A stretch of 55,574 nucleotides of DNA, taken from IMG/VR virus record IMGVR_UViG_3300002053_000020, positions 1 to 55,574 of that record; one strand, 5' to 3'. Below the pieces are notes generated by a model, which saw only the letters and a list, made by a program, of their open reading frames with translations, was not told the DNA's origin and did no database searches. How positions within the stretch are numbered: the stretch's first letter is position 1; each line of letters opens with the position of its first letter. Shown one piece after another: positions 46,491-54,704 of this stretch. Source of the stretch: a virus. Both the position numbers and the translations under genes were made by a program.

Positions 46491-48593
46491 ATGGGATACG
46501 CAATCAACAGGCCAGAAATCGAAGTTCGCGTTGAGGGTCAGGACGACCTTCAGGAAAATGCGCGTTTCGAATCCAACCTGTCATCCTACGTTCGCAAGTG
46601 CTGGGACGAGGCAAAGACAGCTAAGGCTGTGGTGGTAGAGCGCCTGTTGAAATGTGAGCGTCAGCGCCGGGGTGAGTATGACCCTGATCGCATGATGGAG
46701 ATTCAGCGAGTCGGCGGTTCAGATATCTTTATGATGCTGACCGATGTCAAGTGCCGAGCCGCGGAGTCTTGGATCACTGACGTTATGTTGAACCAGCAGG
46801 ATCGTGTATTCGACCTGAAGGTTTCCAACAGCCCAATGATGCCCCCTGAGATGCGGCAAGCGATTGTCGATCTGGTGCGCACCGAGGCCGAGCAGTTTAT
46901 CGCTGAAGGTGGCGAGCTTCACCCAGAGACCTTCCGTGCTCGCATGGAGGAAGTACACGATGCAATCACCACCCGCCTAAAGACTGAGGCAGAAGATGCT
47001 GCTCGTCGGATGGGTGACAAGATCGAAGACCAGTTGGATCAAGGGCACTTTGGCAAAGAGCTGAAGAACTTCATCACTGACTTCACGACGTTCCCGACCG
47101 CTATCTTGAAGGGCCCGAACATCAAGAGGCGCAAGTCGATGGCGTGGGGCCCGGACTTTGCTCCGATCGTCATGGAAGCATTCAAGGAAGAGTTCGAGCG
47201 CGTGTCGCCTTACGATATCTTCCCTGCCCCTGCATCGACGGGGGTGAACGACCAATACCTGATTCACCGTCACCGCCTAAACCTGAATAGCCTACAAGCT
47301 ATGCGTGGCACCCCCGGGGTGAACAACGACGAGCTTGAGACGGTTATCCAGAAGTACGGCATGAGCGGATACCGCACTTGGATTCAAGGCGACAACGAAG
47401 AGCGCGTGCTGGCTGGCAAGCCGTTCCGCTATCCGTTGCTGTCTGGCGAGATCGAGACCATTGAGTTCTGGGGTTCGGTCACTGGGCAGTACTTGCTTGA
47501 GTGGGGAATGACTGATATTGACCCCGAGCAGATCTATGAGATCAATGCTTGGTGGACTGACGGAAACCTGTGGAAAGTGGTGCTGAACCCAGATCCATTA
47601 GGTGAGCGTCCTTACAACATAGCATCTTGGGAAGATGTGCCGCACTCCTTCTGGGGCGTGGCTCTGCCTGAGATCATGCGCGACAACCAGATCATGTGTA
47701 ACGCAGCCGCCCGTGCGATTGCGAACAACATGGCGGTAGCCTCTGGCCCACAGGTTGAGGTTACGGTTGACCGACTGCCTGATGGCGAGCAGATCACTGA
47801 GGTCTATCCTTGGAAGATCTGGCAAGCAACGTCTGACCGCACTGGTGGTGGACAACCTGCTGTGCGCTTCTTCCAGCCAAACATGAATGCCCAAGAGCTA
47901 CTGACTGTGTTCCAGCAGTTCTCCAAGCAAGCTGACGAAGTGACCGGCATCCCGAACTATGTGTACGGTTCGTCTGCTGTGTCTGGCGCTGGGCGTACGG
48001 CATCCGGTTTGTCGATGCTGATGGACAACGCGAGCAAAGGTATCAAGCAAGCAATCGCCTCGATCGACGTGGTGGTGGCTGGCGTGGTGCAGCGGCTCTA
48101 TGTCCACAACATGATGTTCGACAACGACCCGTATATCAAGGGCGACTTCAAGGTTGTTGCCAAAGGTGCAATCGGTCTGCTGCATAAAGAGACCTTGCAG
48201 ATGCGTCGCAACGAGTTCCTCATGGCAACGGCTAATCCGATTGACTCCCAGATCACCGGGGTTGAAGGCAGGGCCTACCTGTTGCGTGAAGCTGCGCGTG
48301 GCCTGCAGATGGATACCAATAAGATCGTGCCAAATCAAGACTCACTTGAGGAGCAGAAGATTCAAGCACGGGCGCAAATGCTTGCACAGCAAATGTTGCA
48401 AGACATGGCAAACCAGATGGCTCCGCAGCCGCAACAACTTCCCGCCCCACAGCAAGCAGCACCGGGCGGTATGCCGATGCAAGGCACCACAGTTCCACAG
48501 ATGGCAGATGGTGGGATGACGGGTGACTACGCAGAGGATGACTCGACAGCATCAAGAGTACTTGCGAGTCTTGCAACAAACAATATGATCTGA
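46491..48593 (+). CDS. portal protein (700 aa)
   Basis: It starts at the first base after the terL stop. The large size and sequence (WDEAKTAKAVVVERLLKCERQRRGEYD, then PYDIFPAPASTG, GVALPEIMRDNQIMCNA, and the C-terminal barrel region TGIPNYVYGSSAVSGAGRTASGL) fit the P22-type portal group of podoviruses. The C-terminus is Gln/Pro-rich and ends with QMADGGMTGDYAEDD. It forms the dodecameric DNA channel and the connector platform. Confidence 0.92.
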   Translation: MGYAINRPEIEVRVEGQDDLQENARFESNLSSYVRKCWDEAKTAKAVVVERLLKCERQRRGEYDPDRMMEIQRVGGSDIFMMLTDVKCRAAESWITDVMLNQQDRVFDLKVSNSPMMPPEMRQAIVDLVRTEAEQFIAEGGELHPETFRARMEEVHDAITTRLKTEAEDAARRMGDKIEDQLDQGHFGKELKNFITDFTTFPTAILKGPNIKRRKSMAWGPDFAPIVMEAFKEEFERVSPYDIFPAPASTGVNDQYLIHRHRLNLNSLQAMRGTPGVNNDELETVIQKYGMSGYRTWIQGDNEERVLAGKPFRYPLLSGEIETIEFWGSVTGQYLLEWGMTDIDPEQIYEINAWWTDGNLWKVVLNPDPLGERPYNIASWEDVPHSFWGVALPEIMRDNQIMCNAAARAIANNMAVASGPQVEVTVDRLPDGEQITEVYPWKIWQATSDRTGGGQPAVRFFQPNMNAQELLTVFQQFSKQADEVTGIPNYVYGSSAVSGAGRTASGLSMLMDNASKGIKQAIASIDVVVAGVVQRLYVHNMMFDNDPYIKGDFKVVAKGAIGLLHKETLQMRRNEFLMATANPIDSQITGVEGRAYLLREAARGLQMDTNKIVPNQDSLEEQKIQARAQMLAQQMLQDMANQMAPQPQQLPAPQQAAPGGMPMQGTTVPQMADGGMTGDYAEDDSTASRVLASLATNNMI

Positions 48594-48601
48594 GGCTAAC
48601 T

Positions 48602-48886
48602 ATGAAGGACAAAGACGCGATGAAAATGTTCAAAGGCAAAGACACCAAGGCTGAGGAAATGAAAGAAGCCAAGGCGCTCAAGAGCGGGAAGATCACCCCT
48701 AAGCAGTACATGAAGGGTGAGAAGTCTGAAGGCGAGAAGGGCAAGGATATGACTATGGCAAAGAAAGCTGCTAAGGCCATCCCTGCTGGCAAGATGACAC
48801 CGAAGCAGTATGCCGACATGCAGAAGAAAGAAGGCATGAAGAAGATGGCAAACGGCGGCATGGCAAAGAAAAAAGGAAAATGCTGA
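48602..48886 (+). CDS. lysine-rich small virion-associated protein (94 aa)
   Basis: Nearly a third Lys. Two copies of the segment SGKITPKQYMKGEKSEG / AGKMTPKQYADMQKKEG show an internal duplication. It ends with KKMANGGMAKKKGKC. Such basic proteins after the portal may be DNA-binding or head-associated. Function unknown. Confidence 0.6.
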   Translation: MKDKDAMKMFKGKDTKAEEMKEAKALKSGKITPKQYMKGEKSEGEKGKDMTMAKKAAKAIPAGKMTPKQYADMQKKEGMKKMANGGMAKKKGKC

Positions 48887-48887
48887 G

Positions 48888-49949
48888 ATGGCAGTTCCAA
48901 AGTGGGCGAGAGAAAATATGGCAAAGTCCGGAGGCCAGCCCACCTTCGGAGTCGTCAGCAAGCCAAGTCCGTTCCATTCCCAAGAGGTTAAACATCTCGC
49001 AGACGGTACACCATCTGAAGATGAGTTCAAACGTATGGGTATTGAGGCTTCTAATCGCTACCGCGAAATTGAAAAGTCACAGGAAACTGGTGTCTTAGAC
49101 AAAATTTCAGGAGCGCTTGGTCGCACATGGGATCGCATCAAAGCAGGCAACATTGATGCACCCGGTAGCAGGGCTTACGAACAGTATGGCGCTGGTCTTG
49201 GGAAAAAAGAGTACGAAGCAGAACAAGATAGAAAGCAATCTGTTGTCGATTCAGAGAGAGCCAGAAAAGAATACGTTCCAGAAACAGGAGAGTCAATTGC
49301 TCGACGTATGGGTAGAGTTTCTCCTGTTGGATCTGCGGTAGATAGTCCAGCTCCAGCAACATCGTCGCCAACCACAGAAGTCAAGAAAACCGATTCTGAG
49401 TGGGATACTCTTCAGAGGTCTTCTGATAAAAGCACCCCTCCTTCTGAAGGCACGAAGCCTAATGGTATCTTCTCCAATCCGAACTACGGTGGCACTACTG
49501 CTGCTGAACCAAAGGCTGAGGATAAGAAGCCAGCGCCTCGTCGCGTTCCAAGGAAAGCTGCTACGAATAAAACTGCAGCTAGCACAAGCAATGTGTCAAT
49601 GCCTGACAACCAACGTCCTCCAGTAGATAACGCTACTCGGAAAGAAAAGCCCGGAGCTAGAGGTGGCGATAACGAAACTAGACCGTCGAAGGAAACGCCT
49701 ACGAAGAGTGTCCCGAACGACCAACGCCCTTCTAAACCATATCCCGCAGATGCAAAACCGAAGGGTAAGTCTTCGGATTCCTCTAGCGAGAGTGAAGTAC
49801 AGAAGGCGGGGGCCCGGTACGCAGCGACTAAGAGAGCACTTGATAATGCTCCTAAAGAGACTTCGCCTACCGCTCGCAAAGCTCTTGAGGCCGCTGTCGA
49901 AGCTGCCCTTCGTGATTACGAAGCCAAGGCTAAATCGATTAAGAGGTAA
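48888..49949 (+). CDS. disordered virion-associated protein (353 aa)
   Basis: It starts two bases after the previous stop. The N-terminus has GQPTFGVVSKPSPFHSQEVKHLADGTPS. The rest is low-complexity Pro/Ser/Lys/Thr-rich with a repeated word NQRPP...DQRPSKP, and the C-terminus is an Ala-rich helix. It is probably intrinsically disordered and could be a scaffold-like or head-internal protein. No catalytic motif. Confidence 0.6.
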   Translation: MAVPKWARENMAKSGGQPTFGVVSKPSPFHSQEVKHLADGTPSEDEFKRMGIEASNRYREIEKSQETGVLDKISGALGRTWDRIKAGNIDAPGSRAYEQYGAGLGKKEYEAEQDRKQSVVDSERARKEYVPETGESIARRMGRVSPVGSAVDSPAPATSSPTTEVKKTDSEWDTLQRSSDKSTPPSEGTKPNGIFSNPNYGGTTAAEPKAEDKKPAPRRVPRKAATNKTAASTSNVSMPDNQRPPVDNATRKEKPGARGGDNETRPSKETPTKSVPNDQRPSKPYPADAKPKGKSSDSSSESEVQKAGARYAATKRALDNAPKETSPTARKALEAAVEAALRDYEAKAKSIKR

Positions 49950-49952
49950 TGT

Positions 49953-50192
49953 GTGTTAACAAAACCAGATCACCCTACCGTTCAAGCTCTAGCTAGTTTG
50001 AAAGGTAATCAACAATTTGAGACCGTGTGCCAATGGCTTCGGAATACTCTCGAAGAAATCGACCGCGATTCTTGCGTTACCAAGGACGAAGTTCAACTTC
50101 GCTGGAACCAAGGCGCGGCTCAGATCATACGAGACTTCCTTGGTCGTAGCGACGAAGCACAAGCCACGATCCGCAAGTTTCAAGGGCGCTAA
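49953..50192 (+). CDS. small hypothetical protein (79 aa)
   Basis: GTG start. Helical: PTVQALASLKGNQQFETVCQWL...DRDSCVTKDEVQLRWNQGAAQIIRDFL. Similar small helical proteins before the scaffold in other phages are of unknown function; possibly a head-completion component. Confidence 0.6.
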   Translation: MLTKPDHPTVQALASLKGNQQFETVCQWLRNTLEEIDRDSCVTKDEVQLRWNQGAAQIIRDFLGRSDEAQATIRKFQGR

Positions 50193-50282
50193 GCTCTGAT
50201 ACCTCGAAGCTGACCGAGGATTACGTCAGCACTAATGAAGACCGAGGATGACAATTGCATCCGAAGCTCATGGAGAAAATTT

Positions 50283-51200
50283 ATGGCACTCCCCCGTAAG
50301 GTACGCGAAGCTGCTGATAAGGCAGACGCACTTCACAAGCAGGTTTATGAGGCCCAGCTTGTGATTGACCCCGCACCACCTACTGACCCGGCACTTGATC
50401 CGGCTCCCAATGATCCTCCGATTGATTCGGTGGCACCACCTCCTATCGAGCAGCCAGACCCGCCGAAGGATGAGCCTTGGGAACAGCGTTATCGAGTCAT
50501 TGAGGGAAAGTACCGTGCAGAGGTTCCGCGACTCGCGTCCGAGAACAAAGAACTGAAAACACAAATTCAGAACTTGTATCAGGAGATTGAGGGTCTGAAG
50601 AGTCAGGCTGTTCAAGCCCAAGCATCGACACTCATCAGCGATGCCGACAGAGAGAAGTATGGAGATGATTTGCTGGATGTTATCAAACGAGCAACCCAGC
50701 AAGCCAACGCAGGCAAGGACATGGAGATTGCGGAACTGAAGCGCCGCTTGGATGCTGTCAATGAGACAACAGTCAAGACGGTCGAGGTTTCGTTCTATGA
50801 CCAACTGAATACGTTGGCACCCGATTGGGTAGACATCAACTCCGACGAGAACTTCCTTCGTTGGCTGGATGAATATGACGAGCTGAGTGGCATGACACGC
50901 CAAGACCTCCTCTCGAACGCTGAACAAAACCGGGATGCCAAACTGGTAGCTCGCTTCTTTAACAAATACAAGAGCGAGGTAGCAGCAAGAAACAACCAAC
51001 GCCACAATCCCGCGGTGCAGCAACATCAAGTCCCAGATGACAACAAGCGTGTTAATGCACCACCCGGCAAGCGATACTTTACCCGCAAGCAGGTTGCAGA
51101 TTTTTATGCAGCATGTCGAGCAGGTCGTATCCCTGCCAAGGAGCAAGTGGCGCTGGAAGCTGAAATCCACGCCGCATCATTGGAGGGTCGTATTCGATAA
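50283..51200 (+). CDS. scaffolding protein (305 aa)
   Basis: I choose ATG 50283 (GGAGAAAATTT) over an ATG at 50235. Acidic Pro-rich N-terminus (DPAPPTDPALDPAPNDPP), a central coiled coil (ASENKELKTQIQNLYQEIEGLK...) and a basic C-terminal helix-turn-helix (KRYFTRKQVADFYAACRAGRIPA). This is the standard layout of phage scaffolds whose basic C-terminus binds the coat protein. The capsid gene follows at once. Confidence 0.85.
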   Translation: MALPRKVREAADKADALHKQVYEAQLVIDPAPPTDPALDPAPNDPPIDSVAPPPIEQPDPPKDEPWEQRYRVIEGKYRAEVPRLASENKELKTQIQNLYQEIEGLKSQAVQAQASTLISDADREKYGDDLLDVIKRATQQANAGKDMEIAELKRRLDAVNETTVKTVEVSFYDQLNTLAPDWVDINSDENFLRWLDEYDELSGMTRQDLLSNAEQNRDAKLVARFFNKYKSEVAARNNQRHNPAVQQHQVPDDNKRVNAPPGKRYFTRKQVADFYAACRAGRIPAKEQVALEAEIHAASLEGRIR

Positions 51201-51249
51201 CCTCTAGTGCTGCGGATATAAATCTATTTTTTATGAAGGAGAACGCCAA

Positions 51250-51648
51250 ATGGCAGTTCCAGTAGATACCGGTTATCCGCAGTATTCCTACAACGCTGAT
51301 CCTAACGGTTCGGCATTTATCCCAGAGATTTGGAGCGGCAAGCTTCAGGTCAAGTTCTATAAGTCCACCGTTCTTGGCGAAATCACCAACAACGACTGGG
51401 AAGGCGAGATCAAGAACCAAGGCGACACCGTTCATATCCGTTCCATTCCGACGATCACTATTTCGTCGTATGAGAAAGGTCAGAACCTGTCGAACCAAGT
51501 TCCGACTTCGACTCCGATCGAACTGACGATCGACTACGGCAAGTACTTCTCTGTTATCGTTGACGACGTTGACGCTGTTCAGGCTGATGTTAAGCTGATG
51601 GACATCTTCACCAACGACGCTGGCGAGCAGATGCTGGCGAGCAGATGA
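51250..51648 (+). CDS. major capsid protein, N-terminal part (frameshifted)
   Basis: AAGGAGAACGCCAA precedes the ATG. The reading frame is intact to NDAGEQMLASR and then stops because of a 14-bp tandem duplication. The matching C-terminal part begins at 51645 in another frame. Deleting one repeat unit joins them as NDAGEQMKISIDND, giving 313 residues of a P22-type/HK97-like coat protein (VDTGYPQYSYNADPNGSAFIPEIWSGKLQ..., then VPTSTPIELTIDYGKYFSVIVDD). It would be the main shell protein. Confidence 0.85.
   Translation: MAVPVDTGYPQYSYNADPNGSAFIPEIWSGKLQVKFYKSTVLGEITNNDWEGEIKNQGDTVHIRSIPTITISSYEKGQNLSNQVPTSTPIELTIDYGKYFSVIVDDVDAVQADVKLMDIFTNDAGEQMLASR
51619..51646 (+). repeat. 14-bp tandem duplication disrupting the capsid gene
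   Basis: GCTGGCGAGCAGAT is present twice in direct succession (51619-51632 and 51633-51646). Fourteen is not a multiple of three, so the coat frame is broken here. It may be a sequencing or assembly artefact or a real recent mutation. Confidence 0.95.
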
Positions 51649-52205
51649 AGATCTCCATCGATAACGACGTTCTGAACAACGTCGCCCCCGATGCTGCTGC
51701 CGCCAACCAAGGCGCAACCGCTGGCGCAATCTCCGGCGACATCGATCTGGGTACCACTGGTGCTTCGGTCGCTCTCGACAAAGACAACATTCTGGATAAC
51801 ATCCTGAAGTGCGGTCAAGTTCTCGACGAGCAGAATGTCCCTGAAGATGGTCGCTGGATGGTTATCCCTGCTTGGATGTCCGCTATGCTCAAGACCTCTG
51901 ACCTGCGTCAAGCTTACCTGACCGGCGATGCAGAGTCTCCGCTGCGTAACGGCAAGATCGGCATGATCGACCGCTTCACGCTGTACGTTTCTAACAACCT
52001 CGACGTTGTTAGCGATGGCGGCACGAACTGCTGGCACGTCCTGTCTGGTACCCGCGATGCAATTTCGTTTGCTTCGCAGATCACCAACGTCGAAACCCTC
52101 CGCGCTCAAACTACGTTCGGCAACATCGTTCGTGGTCTGAACGTCTACGGTTTCAAGGTCGTCAAGCCCGAAGCTCTGGTTGACCTGTATGTTTCGAAAG
52201 CCTAA
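51645..52205 (+). CDS. major capsid protein, C-terminal part (frameshifted)
   Basis: It continues the coat protein after the duplication: MKISIDNDVLNNVAPDAAAANQG..., PAWMSAMLKTSDLRQAYLTGD, then GMIDRFTLYVSNNLDV and GLNVYGFKVVKPEALVDLYVSK. These are core motifs of the capsid fold (spine-helix and P-domain regions). No ribosome site precedes this ATG, so it is not an independent gene in the repaired sequence. Confidence 0.85.
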   Translation: MKISIDNDVLNNVAPDAAAANQGATAGAISGDIDLGTTGASVALDKDNILDNILKCGQVLDEQNVPEDGRWMVIPAWMSAMLKTSDLRQAYLTGDAESPLRNGKIGMIDRFTLYVSNNLDVVSDGGTNCWHVLSGTRDAISFASQITNVETLRAQTTFGNIVRGLNVYGFKVVKPEALVDLYVSKA

Positions 52206-52221
52206 TCTAGGCTAACGGGAC

Positions 52222-52262
52222 GGGAGGGGGCTCTATCACGGGAGCCTCTTCCCATTTTTTTT
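52222..52262 (+). terminator. rho-independent terminator after the capsid gene
   Basis: GGGAGGGGGCTC (52222-52233) folds against GGAGCCTCTTCCC (52241-52253), followed by ATTTTTTTT. It would limit expression downstream of the highly expressed coat gene. Confidence 0.85.
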
Positions 52263-52273
52263 ACTGAGGATTT

Positions 52274-52519
52274 ATGAAATCTAAATTCAACAAACTGATC
52301 CACATCCCAACTGGTCGCCTGTTTGCATGGCATGAGAAGTTGGCAAAGCGGCAAGACATGAAGCCGTATGTGGAGCCAGAGAAACCCAAGAAGACTCAGA
52401 AAGAGCTTCCTCCCGTTGAGGCTGAGGCTGAGGCTGTTGAGGCAGAACAAGTTGCCGAACCCGATATGGCTTCTATGGCTGGTGCCGTGTTCGGACGCAA
52501 GAAGGCATCCAAAGAGTAA
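52274..52519 (+). CDS. hypothetical acidic-tailed protein (81 aa)
   Basis: A basic start (MKSKFNKLIHIPTGRLFAWHEKL) and a low-complexity acidic tail (EAEAEAVEAEQVAEPD). It lies between the capsid terminator and a secreted protein. Similar acidic-tailed small proteins occur next to capsid genes; function unknown. Confidence 0.6.
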   Translation: MKSKFNKLIHIPTGRLFAWHEKLAKRQDMKPYVEPEKPKKTQKELPPVEAEAEAVEAEQVAEPDMASMAGAVFGRKKASKE

Positions 52520-52526
52520 TTAACTC

Positions 52527-52560
52527 AGAGGGTGCTGCATGCCCTCTATACCCGAGGGTA
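52527..52560 (+). promoter_or_regulatory. two hairpins covering the ribosome site of the 52566 gene
   Basis: AGAGGG/CCCTCT (52527-52532 with 52542-52547) and TACCC/GGGTA (52549-52553 with 52556-52560). The second stem includes the GAGGG that would serve as ribosome site seven bases before ATG 52566, so translation may be occluded until the hairpin opens. Confidence 0.5.
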
Positions 52561-52565
52561 CAGCA

Positions 52566-52913
52566 ATGAAAAAGATACTGGTTGCAGCACTGATGGCGCT
52601 TAGCGCATTTGCTTGGGCACATGAATGCCCCGAGTGTGATGACCCCGGTAGGACGCACTACCACGCAATGTTCTTTGCGAACAACGTGGGCGGCTTAACC
52701 GTTATCACTAGCGACACAAAGCATTGTGGTGATCACCAAATGTTTGATGGCTATGCTTACGGAACGGACGGGGCTGACTTCGTCCGGTTCTGTTGGGTTC
52801 CAAGGGGAAACGCTGTTATGGTTCAGTTCCCCGGACAGCCCACAGGCATCTGGCCTTTCTCGGCATTCGAGCCGATGTATGAACAGCCTGACATTTCTAA
52901 ATTTGAAAAGTAA
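52566..52913 (+). CDS. secreted protein encoded within the head module (115 aa)
   Basis: I choose ATG 52566 over an ORF opening at 52539. A clear signal peptide (MKKILVAALMALSAFAWA) precedes a mature domain with HECPECDDPGRTHYH and KHCGDHQMF (Cys/His-rich start, possibly metal-binding), then WVPRGNAVMVQFP. Its presence between capsid and connector genes is unusual. It could be a periplasmic late protein that affects infection or lysis. Function unknown. Confidence 0.65.
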   Translation: MKKILVAALMALSAFAWAHECPECDDPGRTHYHAMFFANNVGGLTVITSDTKHCGDHQMFDGYAYGTDGADFVRFCWVPRGNAVMVQFPGQPTGIWPFSAFEPMYEQPDISKFEK

Positions 52914-52922
52914 GGAGCAGTA

Positions 52923-53105
52923 ATGGCTAAGAAGGAAAAGTGGATTCAAGACGCTATCAAGAAGCCGGGCGCTCTTCGTAAGCAACTAGGCGTGAAAGAG
53001 GGCGAGAAGATCCCTGAGAAAAAATTAGCCAAAGCTGCTAAGGCTCCGGGCAAGCTGGGTCAACGCGCTCGACTTGCCCAGACCTTGAAAGGTTTTAAGA
53101 AATGA
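52923..53105 (+). CDS. basic small protein (60 aa)
   Basis: AAGGAGCAGTA precedes the ATG. Very basic: MAKKEKWIQDAIKKPGALRKQLGVKEG...RARLAQTLKGFKK. Similar proteins are frequent near phage head genes and probably bind DNA or decorate the head; function unknown. It overlaps the next gene by four bases. Confidence 0.7.
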   Translation: MAKKEKWIQDAIKKPGALRKQLGVKEGEKIPEKKLAKAAKAPGKLGQRARLAQTLKGFKK

Positions 53106-53380
53106 AGAAAGACCCAAGGCTTGAAAGAGCTGGTGTTGAAGGGTACAACAAACCAAAGCGCACCCCCAATCATCCAACCAAGTCTCACGTTGTTGTTGCC
53201 AAGGAAGGCGATCAAGTGAAGACGATTAGGTTCGGGCAGCAAGGTGTGAGTGGCGCTGGGGCGAACCCTAAGACAGCTAGCGAGAAGGCAAGACAAAAGT
53301 CCTTCAAAGCTCGGCACGCTAAAGACATAGCCAAAGGGAAAATGTCGGCGGCGTATTGGGCAGACAAGGTTAAATGGTGA
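53102..53380 (+). CDS. DUF6321-like conserved phage protein (92 aa)
   Basis: Sequence features: KKDPRLERAGVEGYNKPKRTPNHPTKSHVVVAKEGDQVKTIRFGQQGVSGAG, then basic helices and GKMSAAYWADKVKW at the end. I recall this as a widely conserved phage family (DUF6321 in Pfam; from memory). It is found beside head or connector genes. Function unknown. Confidence 0.7.
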   Translation: MKKDPRLERAGVEGYNKPKRTPNHPTKSHVVVAKEGDQVKTIRFGQQGVSGAGANPKTASEKARQKSFKARHAKDIAKGKMSAAYWADKVKW

Positions 53381-53388
53381 GGAAATAA

Positions 53389-53724
53389 ATGGCACACACT
53401 TTCCAAATGGTAGTCGATGATGTCCGCGTCACACTGAATGACGAAGACGGAGTGCGATATACCGACCCTCAGTTGATGGGGTACTGCAACGATGGGGTTC
53501 AGGAAATGTGGCGCATCCGTCCTGACCTTCGTCTTGGTATGGGGTGGATGAATGGTTATACGGAATACGAACTGCCTGATGAAGTTCCATTACCACACAA
53601 TGTTTCCCATTTGCTATCCTACTATGTAGTGTTCCGGGCTGAGTTGCGGGATGATGAATATTCCGAAGGTACTCGTGCCTCCAACCTACGCGCACTGTGG
53701 GAGAAGGAGCTTAAGCGAGGATGA
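53389..53724 (+). CDS. head-tail connector/adaptor-like protein (111 aa)
   Basis: Conserved connector-like pattern: MVVDDVRVTLNDEDGVRYTDPQLMGYCNDGVQEMWRIRPDL, then YELPDEVPLPHNVSHLLSYYVVFRAELRDDEYSEGTRASNLRALW. Probably one ring of the neck between portal and tail (DUF6682-type, memory-based). It overlaps the next gene by four bases. Confidence 0.7.
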   Translation: MAHTFQMVVDDVRVTLNDEDGVRYTDPQLMGYCNDGVQEMWRIRPDLRLGMGWMNGYTEYELPDEVPLPHNVSHLLSYYVVFRAELRDDEYSEGTRASNLRALWEKELKRG

Positions 53725-54371
53725 AAAACCACACCGACTTCCTAGACTATGTGATGCCGCAAGTCCCGGGGGCGAATCCAGATATGGCACTTCTCGAAGT
53801 CAAGAACACTATCATTGATTTCTGCGAGAAGTCTTTCATCCTACAGGAAACGCTAGACCCGGTCACAGCTATTGATGGATTGGCAGACTACGACCTAGAA
53901 CCTCCAAGCAATCGCAGGGTTACAAAGATCCTGAAGGCTTGGTACAAAGGGCGAGAGCTTGTGCCAGTGTCTTTCGACGAAATCAATACACCAGCGGCTT
54001 ACAACCCCAATGCACCAGAAGCACCCGTCCGCAGGGAAGATCCAAGAAATGTCTTCCAGAAGGGCCCGGATGTGTTCAGTGTGTATCCAATTCCAAATGA
54101 AACTGTAGCCAACGCAATGACGCTGGTTGTTGCGCTCAAGCCTACTCGTAGTGTGGACACCATTGATGATGTCATCTTCGAGGACTATGCTGAGATCATC
54201 GGCCACGGAACAATTGCTAGAATGGCAATCTCTCCAACCAAGCCGTACTACGATCCCAAGCTGGCTGTTGCGCGTGAAGCTTTGTACCGCGCTGGCTTGA
54301 ATGTAGCTCGCGATCGCGCACTGAAGAACTATGTGCGGGTCAGCAAGCATGTGAAAATTCGGAGAATCTAA
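53721..54371 (+). CDS. tail adaptor / neck protein (216 aa)
   Basis: It follows the 111-residue connector with an ATGA overlap. Pattern LLEVKNTIIDFCEKSFILQETLDPVTAIDGLADYDLEPP...VTKILKAWYKGRELVPVS, then VYPIPNETVANAMTLVVALKPTR. This fits the phage adaptor/tail tubular A-like group that joins the connector to the tail. It is one base from the next ATG. Confidence 0.7.
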   Translation: MKNHTDFLDYVMPQVPGANPDMALLEVKNTIIDFCEKSFILQETLDPVTAIDGLADYDLEPPSNRRVTKILKAWYKGRELVPVSFDEINTPAAYNPNAPEAPVRREDPRNVFQKGPDVFSVYPIPNETVANAMTLVVALKPTRSVDTIDDVIFEDYAEIIGHGTIARMAISPTKPYYDPKLAVAREALYRAGLNVARDRALKNYVRVSKHVKIRRI

Positions 54372-54703
54372 TGACGGACAAGATCAAGCTAGTGCAAGGA
54401 GATACTAAGCCGACCTTGGTCTGCACTCTGAGTGACGAGACTACCGGAGATGCAATCAACATCACTGGCGCTACCGTCCTTCTGAAGTTCCGACAGGTAG
54501 GCTCCACCACCCTGACAGCTACGATTACTGGTGTAGTAACCAACGGCGCTGCCGGCATCGTTGCTTTCTACTGGACTAGCCAGCCTACTGCGCTGGATGG
54601 CCCACCCGGTGAGTACGAGGGTGAGATTGAAATTACGTTCAGCGACGGTTCGATTCAGACTGTCTACGATCTACTAAAGTTCAAACTACGTTCGGAGTTC
54701 TAA
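54371..54703 (+). CDS. BppU-N-like / DUF2479-like beta-sandwich protein (110 aa)
   Basis: Ig-like beta strands: IKLVQGDTKPTLVCTLSDETTGDAINITGATVLLKFR, VVTNGAAGIVAFYW, then GEYEGEIEITFSDGSIQTV. This resembles N-terminal domains of baseplate or fibre proteins (BppU_N type). It probably anchors a tail appendage. It overlaps neighbours by a base or two. Confidence 0.65.
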   Translation: MTDKIKLVQGDTKPTLVCTLSDETTGDAINITGATVLLKFRQVGSTTLTATITGVVTNGAAGIVAFYWTSQPTALDGPPGEYEGEIEITFSDGSIQTVYDLLKFKLRSEF

Positions 54704-54704
54704 G

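Noticed and set aside
51250-52205. Programmed ribosomal frameshift in the capsid gene
   Set aside because: No slippery heptamer or downstream structure is needed; a perfect 14-bp duplication explains the frame break.
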